A stretch of 64,000 nucleotides of DNA. It comes from Gemmatimonadota bacterium. Its GTDB lineage: Bacteria > Gemmatimonadota > Gemmatimonadetes > Longimicrobiales > Gaopeijiaceae. This document shows, piece after piece, positions 9,026-16,858 of the stretch. The position numbers and the translations under genes were made by a program. The stretch's first letter is position 1. Each line of letters begins with the position of its first letter. The DNA is taken from assembly GCA_041390105.1 (NCBI GenBank), contig JAWKQO010000001.1, positions 434,001 through 498,000 on the forward strand. Direction: 5' to 3'. Under the pieces are notes generated by a model. That model saw only the letters and a list, made by a program, of their open reading frames with translations, was not told the origin of the DNA and searched no databases.

Positions 9026-9840
9026 GCAGCGCTCTCCGAAGGGAGCACCGCCTGCGCCGCGCGTTCAGGCAATGCGCTCACGGCCCAGAGCACCAAGGCC
9101 AGGCCGGTGGCCGCCACCGCGCCCCAGACACCGGCGAGCGCCAGCATGCCCACGGGCATGGCCAGGATCAGGGTGTAGTAGCCGCGGAGCCACTGAGGGG
9201 GGAGCGCAGTGCCCCAGTCTGCCGCTCCGAGTCGCTCCAGGACCATCATCAATACCAGCCCTGTCAGCATCCACCCCACGAGGTTCACCAGTGGCATGCC
9301 GTAGTACGGGCCCGGTTCCCCCCACACCCAGTACGGTATCAGGTGACTCATGGCGGGATCCAAAGCGAGATCCCAGATCGTCAGCAGCGCCGCACCCGCC
9401 ACCAGGCGCAGGGCACGGCCACGCCGGCGAAACGCGTGACGAGCCAGCAGAAAGGACGGAAGCGCCATCAGGAACCAACTGATCGGGATGCTCCACGGAA
9501 CCCTGCCGCCGATCCGCGGGCCCAGGAGCCCGGTGTACCGGTAGGGTCCGAACGGCAGGCCGTAGCCGGTGCCGACCCACTCCGAGAGGAAGGCCAGACC
9601 GGAGGTCGCCAACAGTGCGCGAAGCCAGCGCCATCCGGCGGCTCGTCGCAGCGCAAACAGTGCGGTGAGCAACGCCACCACGATGTGCGCCTGCGCCGAG
9701 ACTTCGAACGACATCTGGTAGAACCGCATCACCGCGGGCATCGAAGAGGGGATGCGCTGAGGGGCCAGTGCGAAGGTGCCGTACCCTGCGAGGGAGAGGG
9801 CGGTGAAGACGGCCAGAGGCCACAGCGAGCGTGGCAGCAT
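9022..9840 (-). CDS. cruF: Carotenoid 1',2'-hydratase, CruF family
   Basis: This integral membrane protein of 272 residues has about seven hydrophobic segments. It matches the CruF/DUF422 family, which adds water across the terminal 1',2' double bond of psi-end carotenes. Visible family marks are LAFLSEWVGTGYGLPFGPY near residue 85, VPWSIPISWFLM, an acidic DLALDPAMS segment and the YYGMPLVNLVGW segment. CruF products are usually glycosylated by CruG, but no glycosyltransferase lies in this operon. The ATG at 9840 is chosen because the upstream extension of the frame overlaps carH and reads as antisense-type low-complexity sequence. The stop overlaps the fusion gene's TTG start. Confidence 0.9.
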   Translation of the reverse strand: MLPRSLWPLAVFTALSLAGYGTFALAPQRIPSSMPAVMRFYQMSFEVSAQAHIVVALLTALFALRRAAGWRWLRALLATSGLAFLSEWVGTGYGLPFGPYRYTGLLGPRIGGRVPWSIPISWFLMALPSFLLARHAFRRRGRALRLVAGAALLTIWDLALDPAMSHLIPYWVWGEPGPYYGMPLVNLVGWMLTGLVLMMVLERLGAADWGTALPPQWLRGYYTLILAMPVGMLALAGVWGAVAATGLALVLWAVSALPERAAQAVLPSESAA

Positions 9841-9875
9841 GCCGCGCCCTTCCGGATGGGAGGAGAGCGATGCCT

Positions 9876-10796
9876 TCAACGGCCCTCCCCGTGGTGCTCG
9901 CCGAGCCAATCGGCCAGCGCCTGCATCGAGCTCAGGCAGTCCAGGCTCGCAAAGGGATGGGCTCGTCCGGCGATCACCTCTGGAGTGCACGGCGGACCGC
10001 CGAGCACAACACGGAAGCTCGCGGGCCGCTCGGAGAGCATGCGCTCGGTCGCGTCGAGACAGCGGAGCACATCCGCCTGACACTGGCTCGCGCCAAATGC
10101 GATGCAGACCAGAGATGCATCCTGACTCTGCTGAGCGGACAGCACCTCGGCCACGGGGACGTCGGGCCCCAGGTACCAGGCGCGCCATCCGAAACGCTCG
10201 AGTGTGAGTCGAACAGACAGGGCGCCCAGCTGATGGAGGTTGCCTTCGGCGCACGCCACCACGGACTGGGGGGCGTCGGCGCGGAGCGCCATGGGCTCCG
10301 ACCAGCGGCTGCCCACGCGGATGAGAGACTCCAGCAGCATTTGCGTCACGAGATGCTCGTCCGCGACCCGAAGGCGACCCTGCCGCCACGCGTCCCCGAC
10401 AGCGTGCATGAAGTGGGTGAGGGGGCCGTCGATCAGGCGCTCGAACGGAAGGCGCGCTCTCCGCGCGAGGGTCTCGAAGAGCAGTCCGATGCGACGTGGG
10501 TCGGCGTACAGAAGCCAGCCAACGGCGAGTTCGGTGAACGCGACCCCGTTGGCCGAGGTCTCCTCCTCACGGATCGCCTGCCAGGCGTGAGCTTCGAAGG
10601 GAGTGAACGGAGCCAGGAAGGTGCTGCCGCCCTTGTGCTCAGCCAGGGCGAGCAACTCGGACAGTCCTACACGACGGTGCCCACCTTCGGTGCGATCGAC
10701 GCCGGAGGCGGACTCGTCGAGCCAGCGCTTGGCCGTCGACGGGTGGACACCCAGGAGATCGGCTGCTTCCGCTGTGGAGAGGGTGATATCGCTCAT
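9876..10796 (-). CDS. carH: CarH/LitR-like B12-dependent photoreceptor transcription regulator
   Basis: This 306-residue protein has an N-terminal MerR-type winged helix-turn-helix (STAEAADLLGVHPSTAKRWL, residues 7-26). It is followed by a four-helix bundle and a C-terminal cobalamin-binding Rossmann domain (about 178-300). The light-sensor signature W-x9-EH is exact: Trp137, Glu147, His148. The lower-ligand region reads N-x-H188-x-x-G. In known CarH proteins adenosylcobalamin-bound tetramers repress carotenoid genes in the dark and fall apart in light. The gene heads the carotenoid operon and so probably autoregulates it. ATG 10796 is preferred; an ATG 12 bases upstream adds MWSF and lies in the inverted repeat discussed separately. 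Confidence 0.9.
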   Translation of the reverse strand: MSDITLSTAEAADLLGVHPSTAKRWLDESASGVDRTEGGHRRVGLSELLALAEHKGGSTFLAPFTPFEAHAWQAIREEETSANGVAFTELAVGWLLYADPRRIGLLFETLARRARLPFERLIDGPLTHFMHAVGDAWRQGRLRVADEHLVTQMLLESLIRVGSRWSEPMALRADAPQSVVACAEGNLHQLGALSVRLTLERFGWRAWYLGPDVPVAEVLSAQQSQDASLVCIAFGASQCQADVLRCLDATERMLSERPASFRVVLGGPPCTPEVIAGRAHPFASLDCLSSMQALADWLGEHHGEGR

Positions 10797-10800
10797 GAAG

Positions 10801-10875
10801 GACCACATAGACGAGTTATATGCAGCACGTGGGCTTCTATATCCCGCGAAAACGATCATAATGTCTTATGTGGTC
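10801..10875. promoter_or_regulatory. Inverted repeat in carH-pdxH divergent promoter region, candidate CarH operator
   Basis: GACCACATA at 10801-10809 is matched by its exact reverse complement TATGTGGTC at 10867-10875. With one extra T the match extends to GTCTATGTGGTC / GTCTTATGTGGTC. The 57 bases between are unusually AT-rich for this window and hold TATAAC (minus strand, 10820-10815) and CATAAT (plus strand, 10857-10862), both plausible -10 boxes. Paired half-sites around a promoter fit a multimeric MerR-family regulator such as the adjacent CarH. The assignment is inferred from position and symmetry. Confidence 0.5.
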
Positions 10876-10980
10876 GAATTTCAAGGGGACAGGCGCGCGG
10901 AGGAGCAGGTGCGACGCGCTGCCGCGAACGCCATCTTCCACCGGGAGCGGAGCTTGCCACCGAAATCGGAGGGCGCTGAC

Positions 10981-11589
10981 GTGGGGCTGGAACGCGCGGA
11001 GTTGGCGGACGACCCGATCGATCAGTTTCGTAGTTGGTTCGCGGACGCGGAGGCGCATCCTGCCATCGCTCAAGCCAACGCGATGTGCCTGAGCACGTTG
11101 GGAGAGGACGGGCATCCGCAGGGGAGGATCGTCCTGCTCAAAGGGGTCGAAGACGGCGGGTTCGTGTTCTACACCAACCTGGATTCGGCCAAAGGCCGAG
11201 CGCTCCGAATCCACCCCAGGGCCGCGCTCACCTTCCACTGGGAGCCTCTGGGGCGGCAGGTGCGCGTTCAGGGGGGCGTGGAACCGGTCAGCCCCGAGGA
11301 GGCAGACGCCTACTTCGCCAGCCGGCCTCGAGGCAGTCAGGTGGGGGCCTGGGCGTCGGATCAGAGTCAACCCCTCGGCGGACGGGATCAGCTGCTGCGA
11401 CGCGTCGAGGAACTCGAACAGCGTTACGCGGGTCGCGACGTGCCCCGCCCGCCCCATTGGTCGGGCTTCCGCGTACGCCCTGGCTCCATCGAGTTCTGGC
11501 AGGCCGGGGAATACCGCCTTCACGATCGCTTCCGCTACGACCGGGGGGGGAGCTCGGGCGTTTGGGTGGTCACGCGGCTCAATCCCTGA
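10981..11589 (+). CDS. pdxH: Pyridoxamine 5'-phosphate oxidase
   Basis: FMN-dependent enzyme that oxidises pyridoxamine or pyridoxine 5'-phosphate to pyridoxal 5'-phosphate. Family marks are DPIDQFRSWF near the start, GRIVLLKGV, FVFYTN, the FHWEPLGRQVR core, and a C-terminal FRVRPGSIEFWQ followed by LHDRFRY. I place the start at GTG 10981 because GGAGGG sits 7 bases upstream (10968-10973) and the resulting 202-residue protein has the normal family length. An in-frame ATG at 10861 would add 40 residues of unlike composition and would overlap the likely promoter. The gene is divergent from carH. Confidence 0.92.
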   Translation: MGLERAELADDPIDQFRSWFADAEAHPAIAQANAMCLSTLGEDGHPQGRIVLLKGVEDGGFVFYTNLDSAKGRALRIHPRAALTFHWEPLGRQVRVQGGVEPVSPEEADAYFASRPRGSQVGAWASDQSQPLGGRDQLLRRVEELEQRYAGRDVPRPPHWSGFRVRPGSIEFWQAGEYRLHDRFRYDRGGSSGVWVVTRLNP

Positions 11590-11639
11590 CATCCCCTCCA
11601 TGGCGTCGGCGGGCCAGGCCTGCCTCCCCTCCTGGCCGC

Positions 11640-11646
11640 TATATTG
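11640..11646 (+). promoter_or_regulatory. Candidate -10/-7 element TATATTG
   Basis: TATATTG lies 30 bases before the GTG start of the next gene, just after the pdxH stop. It fits the TAnnTTG motif seen before several transcription units in this window. There is no clear -35. Confidence 0.35.
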
Positions 11647-11675
11647 CCGAGACGTCGGGGAACCGGAGGTGGAGC

Positions 11676-12278
11676 GTGAAGGCACGTCATGCTGTGGTCG
11701 GGGTTGCCCTCCTGGGGGCATCCTGGGCGGGCATCTGTGATCCGGGGGACATCACCATCGTCCCGGAAATCGATGAGACCTATTCGTTCGAGGGCGGATT
11801 GCAGGGATGGACCCCCGCGGCGCTTGGGTCGATCAGTCCGGCCGTCAACTGGAGTGTGGATGTCGACGGCGGGGCAGCGGTCGAGGGCCAGGCTTCCCTC
11901 AAGATCTTCCTGAGCGACTCGACAGGGACGGGGCGCGTGTGGATCGAACGAGCCTTCACCGTGGCCGCGGAAGAGGAATACCAGGTCGATCTGGCGTATC
12001 AGGTGGGCACTGAGGACTCCACCGGGGTCGCGCCTTGGTCAGCCATCGTACAGGTCTCTTCCCAGCCGCCCTCTACAAGCGGCGCGGTGACCGTGGACGG
12101 AACGCTGGACGCCAGCGGCGGTCCCGGCCTCCGGTGGTTTCCGCGCGAGACCACCGTCAACTTCGATACCGGCGTGGAGCAGGAGACGGCCTGGGTCAGC
12201 ATTGGAATCGCCTCAGGTGACCCCGGGGCGCGTACCTACCGCCTGGACGGTCTGAGGGTGACGTTCACCCGGCGTTAG
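11676..12278 (+). CDS. Secreted beta-sandwich-like protein, unknown function
   Basis: This is a 200-residue protein. The N-terminal hydrophobic stretch (about residues 5-18) is followed by Cys at about 20 (SWAGIC), which is not a textbook lipobox because Ile precedes the Cys. The rest alternates short beta-strand-like segments with Gly/Ser/Thr/Asp turns. The opening YSFEGGLQGWTP resembles the start of many carbohydrate-binding or discoidin-like jelly-roll modules. No catalytic motif is seen. The GTG start has GGAGGT 5 bases upstream. Its stop overlaps the 3' end of the convergent membrane gene by 14 bases. Confidence 0.7.
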   Translation: MKARHAVVGVALLGASWAGICDPGDITIVPEIDETYSFEGGLQGWTPAALGSISPAVNWSVDVDGGAAVEGQASLKIFLSDSTGTGRVWIERAFTVAAEEEYQVDLAYQVGTEDSTGVAPWSAIVQVSSQPPSTSGAVTVDGTLDASGGPGLRWFPRETTVNFDTGVEQETAWVSIGIASGDPGARTYRLDGLRVTFTRR

Positions 12279-12885
12279 CGGGCCGGGCGGGCGTGGCACC
12301 CGCGGCGCGGCGGAACCGACGTAGCCCGCGTGCGAGGGGCACCAGGAGCAAGAGGGGCGCAACCACGATCGCGTCCACGAGGAAGACGCGAACTCCGGCC
12401 GCGCTCAACAGGGTCCGGACGAAGCTGACGTTGAGACCCACGGCGTCGACGGCACGCAGCGAGTCCAGCGACTCCAGCCATCCCAACTGCCAGCGTACGA
12501 TCTGGGGCGAGAACGGCCAGAACAACCGGAGTCCGCCGTCCCCCAGTGGGTCGGGGACCAGGAGATCCAGCAGCACGTGCGAGCCGTATGCCGCCGCGCC
12601 GGCCAGGAAGACGGCCCATGGCGCTCCGCTCCGGCGCCTGGTCACGAGCGCGAGGAGGAGCGGGACCAACAGTGTGGCCAGGAGGGAGTGCGTAGGCCCT
12701 CGATGGAACGCGGTGGAGGTGCCGGTGACGAGGCCAGGGAGAAAGTCGAGGTCCGGCGCGTTGGCGGCGACGATGGAGAGGCCCAGCACCCAGAGGATGC
12801 GAGCACGGGCGTCGTGCCCGGGTTTGGCCCCGGCGAGCTCGACTGCGGTGTAACCGCCGATCATGTGGGCGATGGATGTGGGCAC
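12265..12885 (-). CDS. YdjM-like (DUF457) inner-membrane metal-dependent hydrolase
   Basis: Multi-pass membrane protein of about 206 residues with the DUF457/YdjM signature. It has an N-terminal IAHMIGGY segment, APDLDFLPG near residue 50, the FHRGPTHSLLAT motif near 70, and a later YGSHVLLDLL segment with His and Asp. The conserved His/Asp residues suggest a membrane metal hydrolase. In E. coli the YdjM homologue belongs to the SOS regulon, but its substrate is unknown. GTG 12885 is chosen because it gives the usual short N-terminus before IAHMIGG; the frame is open further upstream without family similarity. It is convergent with the previous gene. Confidence 0.78.
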   Translation of the reverse strand: MPTSIAHMIGGYTAVELAGAKPGHDARARILWVLGLSIVAANAPDLDFLPGLVTGTSTAFHRGPTHSLLATLLVPLLLALVTRRRSGAPWAVFLAGAAAYGSHVLLDLLVPDPLGDGGLRLFWPFSPQIVRWQLGWLESLDSLRAVDAVGLNVSFVRTLLSAAGVRVFLVDAIVVAPLLLLVPLARGLRRFRRAAGATPARPANAG

Positions 12886-12971
12886 GACCGGGGTGGGCAG
12901 TGGTTGAGGGATGCAATCGGTAAACCGACGGGTAGGGGACAAGTTCTGTGCCGTGAGCGGCCGCAGCAGCC

Positions 12972-13028
12972 CCGTTCGCAACGGCGTTGCGCCTCGGCGC
13001 AGCGGAGGCGACGCTTCTGCGCGAACGG
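12972..13028. repeat. 8-bp inverted repeat enclosing a GC-rich hairpin upstream of tRNA-Leu
   Basis: CCGTTCGC (12972-12979) and GCGAACGG (13021-13028) are exact inverted repeats. Between them CGTTGCGCC and GGCGCAGCG can fold back on each other with one G-T pair. It lies just before tRNA-Leu and downstream of nothing on the plus strand, so it is not an obvious terminator. No function is assigned. Confidence 0.45.
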
Positions 13029-13041
13029 CACCGGTTCAGGG

Positions 13042-13124
13042 GCCGGGGTGGCGAAACGGCAGACGCAGGGGACTTAAACTCCCCGGGGCTTCGGCCCGTG
13101 TGGGTTCGACTCCCACCCCCGGCA
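13042..13124 (+). tRNA. tRNA-Leu (UAA anticodon)
   Basis: An 83-nt cloverleaf. The acceptor stem GCCGGGG pairs with CCCCGGC plus discriminator A. The anticodon stem GGGGA/TCCCC carries loop CTTAAAC, giving anticodon TAA for UUA codons. A long class II variable arm (GGGGC-TTCG-GCCC) and a T arm with GGTTCGACTCC follow. The 3' CCA is not encoded. UUA is very rare in GC-rich coding sequence such as this. Confidence 0.96.
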
Positions 13125-13165
13125 TATGATCCCCGAACGGTGTCGGAGGCGACCCCGGGGAGGCT

Positions 13166-13822
13166 TCAGGCTCCCGGGCAGCGAGTACTTCCACTCCTGG
13201 CGGCTTCAAGCAACTCGATCAGATCTCGGACGGTACTTTCCCCCAGGTCCCCGTCGTACCAGTCGTACTTCTGCGCGAGCAGCTCGTCCCGACCGAGCTT
13301 CGGCTCGTTCTCGAGGTACCAGGTCTGGAGCACGCCGGGGCGTTCGACCCAACACGCCAGCACGGAGCCGGACTCCGAGAGGGCCACCACGGTCGGAGTG
13401 GCTGCTCTCCCGTCCGGCGTCCGATGTGCCTCCATCACGGCGCGGCCACGTTCCGAGTTGATGATACGGAGCGAAAGGTTGGGTACCTCTTCCGATAGGC
13501 GCGCCAGATACGGGATGGTGTTGGCGGAGTCACCGCACCAGTCCTCGGCGACCACCAGCAGCCGCACCGGGCCCACCGTCGCGGCGCGCTTCAGAAGGGG
13601 GGGCGCCACCACGGCCCGCGCGTAGTTCGCTTGCCAGGTCTCCCTGCGCCTTTCGGCGGCAGCCATGAACTCGCCGTAGGGAACACCACTCTCATACAAC
13701 TGGAGATAGGAGATCGTATCTGCTTGTGCCTGAAGCGATCCGGTCTCCTCGGACGCGCGGGGCTCTGAGGGCTGGCAGCCGAGAACGGCCACGCTCAACA
13801 CAAGTAGATGCGCTGAAGTCAT
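13166..13822 (-). CDS. Thioredoxin-like lipoprotein (Thioredoxin_9 type)
   Basis: This is a 218-residue protein with a lipoprotein-type signal (hydrophobic stretch ending VLGC at about residue 16). A thioredoxin-fold domain follows, with LLVVAEDWCGDSANTIPYLA around residue 100 and TPTVVALSESG as the cis-Pro strand. This matches the EDWCGD family rather than classical WCGPC thioredoxins: only one Cys is present at the active site, so a two-Cys disulfide mechanism is unlikely. The ATG overlaps the stop of the CopZ-like gene by 4 bases and ends the minus-strand copper operon. A role in envelope thiol or copper handling is suggested by context only. Confidence 0.78.
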   Translation of the reverse strand: MTSAHLLVLSVAVLGCQPSEPRASEETGSLQAQADTISYLQLYESGVPYGEFMAAAERRRETWQANYARAVVAPPLLKRAATVGPVRLLVVAEDWCGDSANTIPYLARLSEEVPNLSLRIINSERGRAVMEAHRTPDGRAATPTVVALSESGSVLACWVERPGVLQTWYLENEPKLGRDELLAQKYDWYDGDLGESTVRDLIELLEAARSGSTRCPGA

Positions 13823-14028
13823 GCGACCTCCGGGGTGTATCCGGCGCGGCGCACGGCGTCCAGGATGACCTCGTCGCCCACCCCTTCCGCCACGGATGCC
13901 TCGGCTTCCTTCCGCTCCAGGGACACGTCGACATCGGAGACCCCCGCGAGGGGCTCCAGGGCGGTGCGGACCGCCTGGACGCAGTGGCCGCAAGAGAGGT
14001 CGGGAACCGAGATCCGCACCCGTCGCAT
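13819..14028 (-). CDS. copZ: Heavy-metal-associated (HMA) copper chaperone-like protein
   Basis: This is a 69-residue single HMA domain with the metal-binding motif LSCGHC (Cys13, Cys16), then ALEPLAGVSDVDVSLERK and an AVRRAGYTPE ending. The family binds Cu(I) or other soft metals in the cytoplasm and hands it to P-type ATPases or exporters. ATG 14028 gives the standard HMA length; a longer frame upstream has no similarity. It sits between the CopC-CopD fusion and the thioredoxin-like lipoprotein, all on the minus strand, which supports copper as the metal. Confidence 0.85.
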   Translation of the reverse strand: MRRVRISVPDLSCGHCVQAVRTALEPLAGVSDVDVSLERKEAEASVAEGVGDEVILDAVRRAGYTPEVA

Positions 14029-14062
14029 CGGTGCCTCGTTTCGGGAAAAAGATGAACGCCCC

Positions 14063-15427
14063 TCAGGGAAGGGGGCTGACCACCAGCGCACTGGTCACCA
14101 GGAGGACACCCAGGGCCAGGGCGAGTTCCAGCAGCGCCGGGATCCGCAGGAGGGACGTGCGCGGTGTCTCCGAGAGCGCTGGCTTGACGACCCGCCAGTT
14201 GTAGAACCCCAGTGCTCCCGCGCCGGCCAGAACGGCCAGCTTGATCAGCAGCGTGCGACCGTACTCGCTCGCAGTGAGCGCGCCGAAGGACCCCAGCCGG
14301 GTCCAAGCGTTGAAGCCACCGCTGATCGCCATCACTGCGACAGCCGCCAGAGCGACCCGCGAGAACCCCGCCACCCAGAGCGGGAGCACGGCCACGCGTC
14401 CGTCCGCATCGCGGGCGCGGTGGAGGAGGGGGAGCGCCACCAGGGCGAGCACCGCCAGCGAGCCCATCCAGGTGCCCGCTGCCAGGACGTGGAGCACATC
14501 GGCGACCACCACCCAGGGACGTAGTGCGCCCTCGTACCCCCACGCGTGTCCGGCCAGGGCGGGTGCCGCGCCGGCGGCGAGCGCTCCGACCGACGCCAGC
14601 AGCCATCCCGGGCGGCCCGTGGAGGTCCGGGTCGCGAGTTGCAAACCGGTGCCGAAGAGCAACGCCGCAGCAACGCCGAGCCACCACCCCCATCCCCAGG
14701 GGCTCTGGAACAGCACCGCCGCCGGGCCCACCCGGGTCGACGCGAGTTGGACGTACGCTCGTACCCCCGCGCCGGCCAGCGCCATCAGGATGGCTGCCCA
14801 GCCGATTCCCCGGAGGCCCCGACGGGCTGCCTCGGCGAGGGCGGTCTCCCCACGGCTCGCCGAAGGCGCCACGACGCTCCAACGGAACGCCACGATGCCG
14901 ATCATCAGCATGGTCCCCAGGAGGAACATCCAACGTCCGGCCACGCCCACCGGGTCCCACGGGGGGGCGGCACTCCGCCCTGCAGCGGGCGGGGTCGTCG
15001 CGGCCGGCCCGGGGAGTGGCGTCACCACGCTCGCGCTGTCTTGCGCGGCAGCTGTGGGAGCCACGGACTGAGTGGCCCGTACCGTGAACGCGAAGTCCCC
15101 TTCGATCGCATGGGAGTCGGGACCGGCGCTTCCCCACGATGCCTGGTGAAGGCCGGATCCGAGCGGCTCGAGGATCGCCACCCGGACCTCGTGTTCGTCC
15201 GAGCCCGGCACCCATTCGGGCGAGCCCAAGGGGACCAAGGCCCCGGACGGCGCCCTCAACTCCAGGCGGGTCAGCAGGAGCTGAATCGCCGTGGAGAAGC
15301 GCAGCCGGATCTCCAGGGGAGCCTCGTCGAGGGTTTCGTCCGCCGCGGGGCGACTCCACTCGAGCCGTGTGTGGACGGCGCCGGCACCCGCGGCCACGAA
15401 GGCGAGTGCCAGCGCGAGGCCCCTCAT
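14063..15427 (-). CDS. CopC-CopD fusion, copper uptake/resistance membrane protein
   Basis: This is a 454-residue fusion. After a signal peptide (residues 1-17) comes a CopC-like periplasmic beta-sandwich (about 18-125): an N-terminal His in VHTRLEWS, an IRLRFSTAI strand and a D-x-H copper-site motif in GPDSHAIEGDFAF. A Pro/Ala-rich linker (about 130-170) follows, then a CopD-type region with about eight membrane segments (about 170-454), including VLHVLAAGTWMGSLAVL and a SRVAL segment. Such YcnJ-like fusions bind Cu(II) outside and move it across the membrane. In known CopC the first mature residue His is a ligand; here it is preceded by Val, so processing matters. The ATG overlaps the aminotransferase stop by 4 bases. 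Confidence 0.88.
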   Translation of the reverse strand: MRGLALALAFVAAGAGAVHTRLEWSRPAADETLDEAPLEIRLRFSTAIQLLLTRLELRAPSGALVPLGSPEWVPGSDEHEVRVAILEPLGSGLHQASWGSAGPDSHAIEGDFAFTVRATQSVAPTAAAQDSASVVTPLPGPAATTPPAAGRSAAPPWDPVGVAGRWMFLLGTMLMIGIVAFRWSVVAPSASRGETALAEAARRGLRGIGWAAILMALAGAGVRAYVQLASTRVGPAAVLFQSPWGWGWWLGVAAALLFGTGLQLATRTSTGRPGWLLASVGALAAGAAPALAGHAWGYEGALRPWVVVADVLHVLAAGTWMGSLAVLALVALPLLHRARDADGRVAVLPLWVAGFSRVALAAVAVMAISGGFNAWTRLGSFGALTASEYGRTLLIKLAVLAGAGALGFYNWRVVKPALSETPRTSLLRIPALLELALALGVLLVTSALVVSPLP

Positions 15428-16734
15428 GCGGGGATGCCTCGCTTCACCACCGTCTCCATGGCCTCGATGAAGCGATCGACCTCCTCGAGGCTCGAGTAGA
15501 CGCTCGGAGAAACACGGAGGCCCTCGAACTCGGCGTGCTTGATGGCGACGACCAGGATCCGATGCGTGGACCAGAGCCATTCGGTCAACGCGGCCGAATC
15601 GATGCCCTCGACCTGTACGTTGGCGATGCCGCAGGCCAGGCCCGGCTTCTGGCTGGTGTTGAGCCGAATGCGATCGTGCTGCAGGAGCGCGTCGGCCCAG
15701 CGATCACGCAGGTAGCGCAGACGCGCATCCTTGCGAGCCGCCCCGATACCCTGATGGAAGGTGAGTGCCTCACCGATGGCGAGGTAGTTCGCTGCCGGGT
15801 GGGTTCCGATTTCCTCGAACTTGCGGATGTTCCCGTTCATTCCCTCGGGAGCGGCCATCAAGGGCCACACGCCCTCGATCTTGTCGCGACGCACGTAGAG
15901 CATCCCGGTTCCATGCGGTGCGAACAGCCACTTGTGCAGGCTGGTGCTGTAGTTGTCGCACTCGAGGTCCGACAGCTTGAAATCGAAGTGGGCCAGCGCG
16001 TGGGCGCCGTCGATCACCACGGGGATGTCGTGCCGCCGCGCCATGGCCACCACGTCCCGCACGGGTAGGATCTGACCCGTGAGGTTGATCATGTGGCACA
16101 TGAGGATCATGCGAGTGCGCGGAGTGATGGCCTCCTCGTACAGGCGCACGACCTCGGACGGGTCTTCGGCAGGGACCGGTAGCTGAATCTGTCGCATCAC
16201 GATTCCCTCGCGGCGCTCGCGCTGCCGGAAGGTCGTGATCATGCGGCCGTAGTCCTGGGTGGAGGTGAGCACCTCGTCCCCGCGCTGCAGGTCGATCCCG
16301 AGCTGCATGGTCTGCAGGCCCTCGGACGCATTGCGGGTGAAGGCGATTTCTTCAGTGTCGACCCCCCACTCGCGAGCGAAGCGCTGGCGCACCGTCTCCC
16401 GCTGGGGTTCGAGGATCCGCCACATCGTGTAGGCCGGCGCCTCGTTGGAGTAGTCGAGGTGACGCTTCATGGCCTCCTGCACCCAGATGGGCGAGGGGCT
16501 CACGCCACCGTTGTTGAAGTTGACCAGCGAGCGGTCCACCGAAAACGCACGCTGCACCTCATACCAGAAGTCCTCGTTGGCGGCTACCTCTGCGGGGGTG
16601 CCCGGCGTTGCCGCCAGATCCTGCATGATCTCCGGAGCCGAACGCCGGAAGGACGGTGCCGAGAAGCGGCCGCCGATGGCCAGAGCGGCGGCGGGGTAGC
16701 GGATCGCATCGAGGAACTGGCGGCGGTCGTACAT
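15424..16734 (-). CDS. Tat-exported class V aminotransferase (isopenicillin-N-epimerase-like)
   Basis: A PLP-dependent fold-type I enzyme of 436 residues. It starts with a twin-arginine signal (MYDRRQFLDAIR), so it probably acts outside the cytoplasm after folding with its cofactor. The substrate-pocket sequence NFNNGGVSPSP, the PLP-Asp segment VIDGAHAL and the lysine motif TSLHKWLFAPHGTG (Lys268) are all present. Relatives include CefD-like epimerases and cysteine desulfurase homologues; the reaction is not decidable here. It is the first gene of the minus-strand copper operon and is divergent from rnz. ATG 16734 is chosen because it gives a complete Tat signal. Confidence 0.85.
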   Translation of the reverse strand: MYDRRQFLDAIRYPAAALAIGGRFSAPSFRRSAPEIMQDLAATPGTPAEVAANEDFWYEVQRAFSVDRSLVNFNNGGVSPSPIWVQEAMKRHLDYSNEAPAYTMWRILEPQRETVRQRFAREWGVDTEEIAFTRNASEGLQTMQLGIDLQRGDEVLTSTQDYGRMITTFRQRERREGIVMRQIQLPVPAEDPSEVVRLYEEAITPRTRMILMCHMINLTGQILPVRDVVAMARRHDIPVVIDGAHALAHFDFKLSDLECDNYSTSLHKWLFAPHGTGMLYVRRDKIEGVWPLMAAPEGMNGNIRKFEEIGTHPAANYLAIGEALTFHQGIGAARKDARLRYLRDRWADALLQHDRIRLNTSQKPGLACGIANVQVEGIDSAALTEWLWSTHRILVVAIKHAEFEGLRVSPSVYSSLEEVDRFIEAMETVVKRGIPA

Positions 16735-16858
16735 GACGGGCTCCGGGCTCGGGTCGGATGATCGCAGGATACGGTTCGAGGGCCGCAGCCAAAAGGGGCG
16801 CCAGCGCTTGACCCCCGTGCGAGCGTTCGGTTCTCTTGTGGCAGCCGAGCCGACCGCC

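Noticed and set aside
10861..10980. Extended N-terminus of pdxH from ATG 10861
   Set aside because: The extra 40 residues are unlike the family, overlap the promoter-like CATAAT and inverted repeat, and GTG 10981 has an excellent GGAGGG site.
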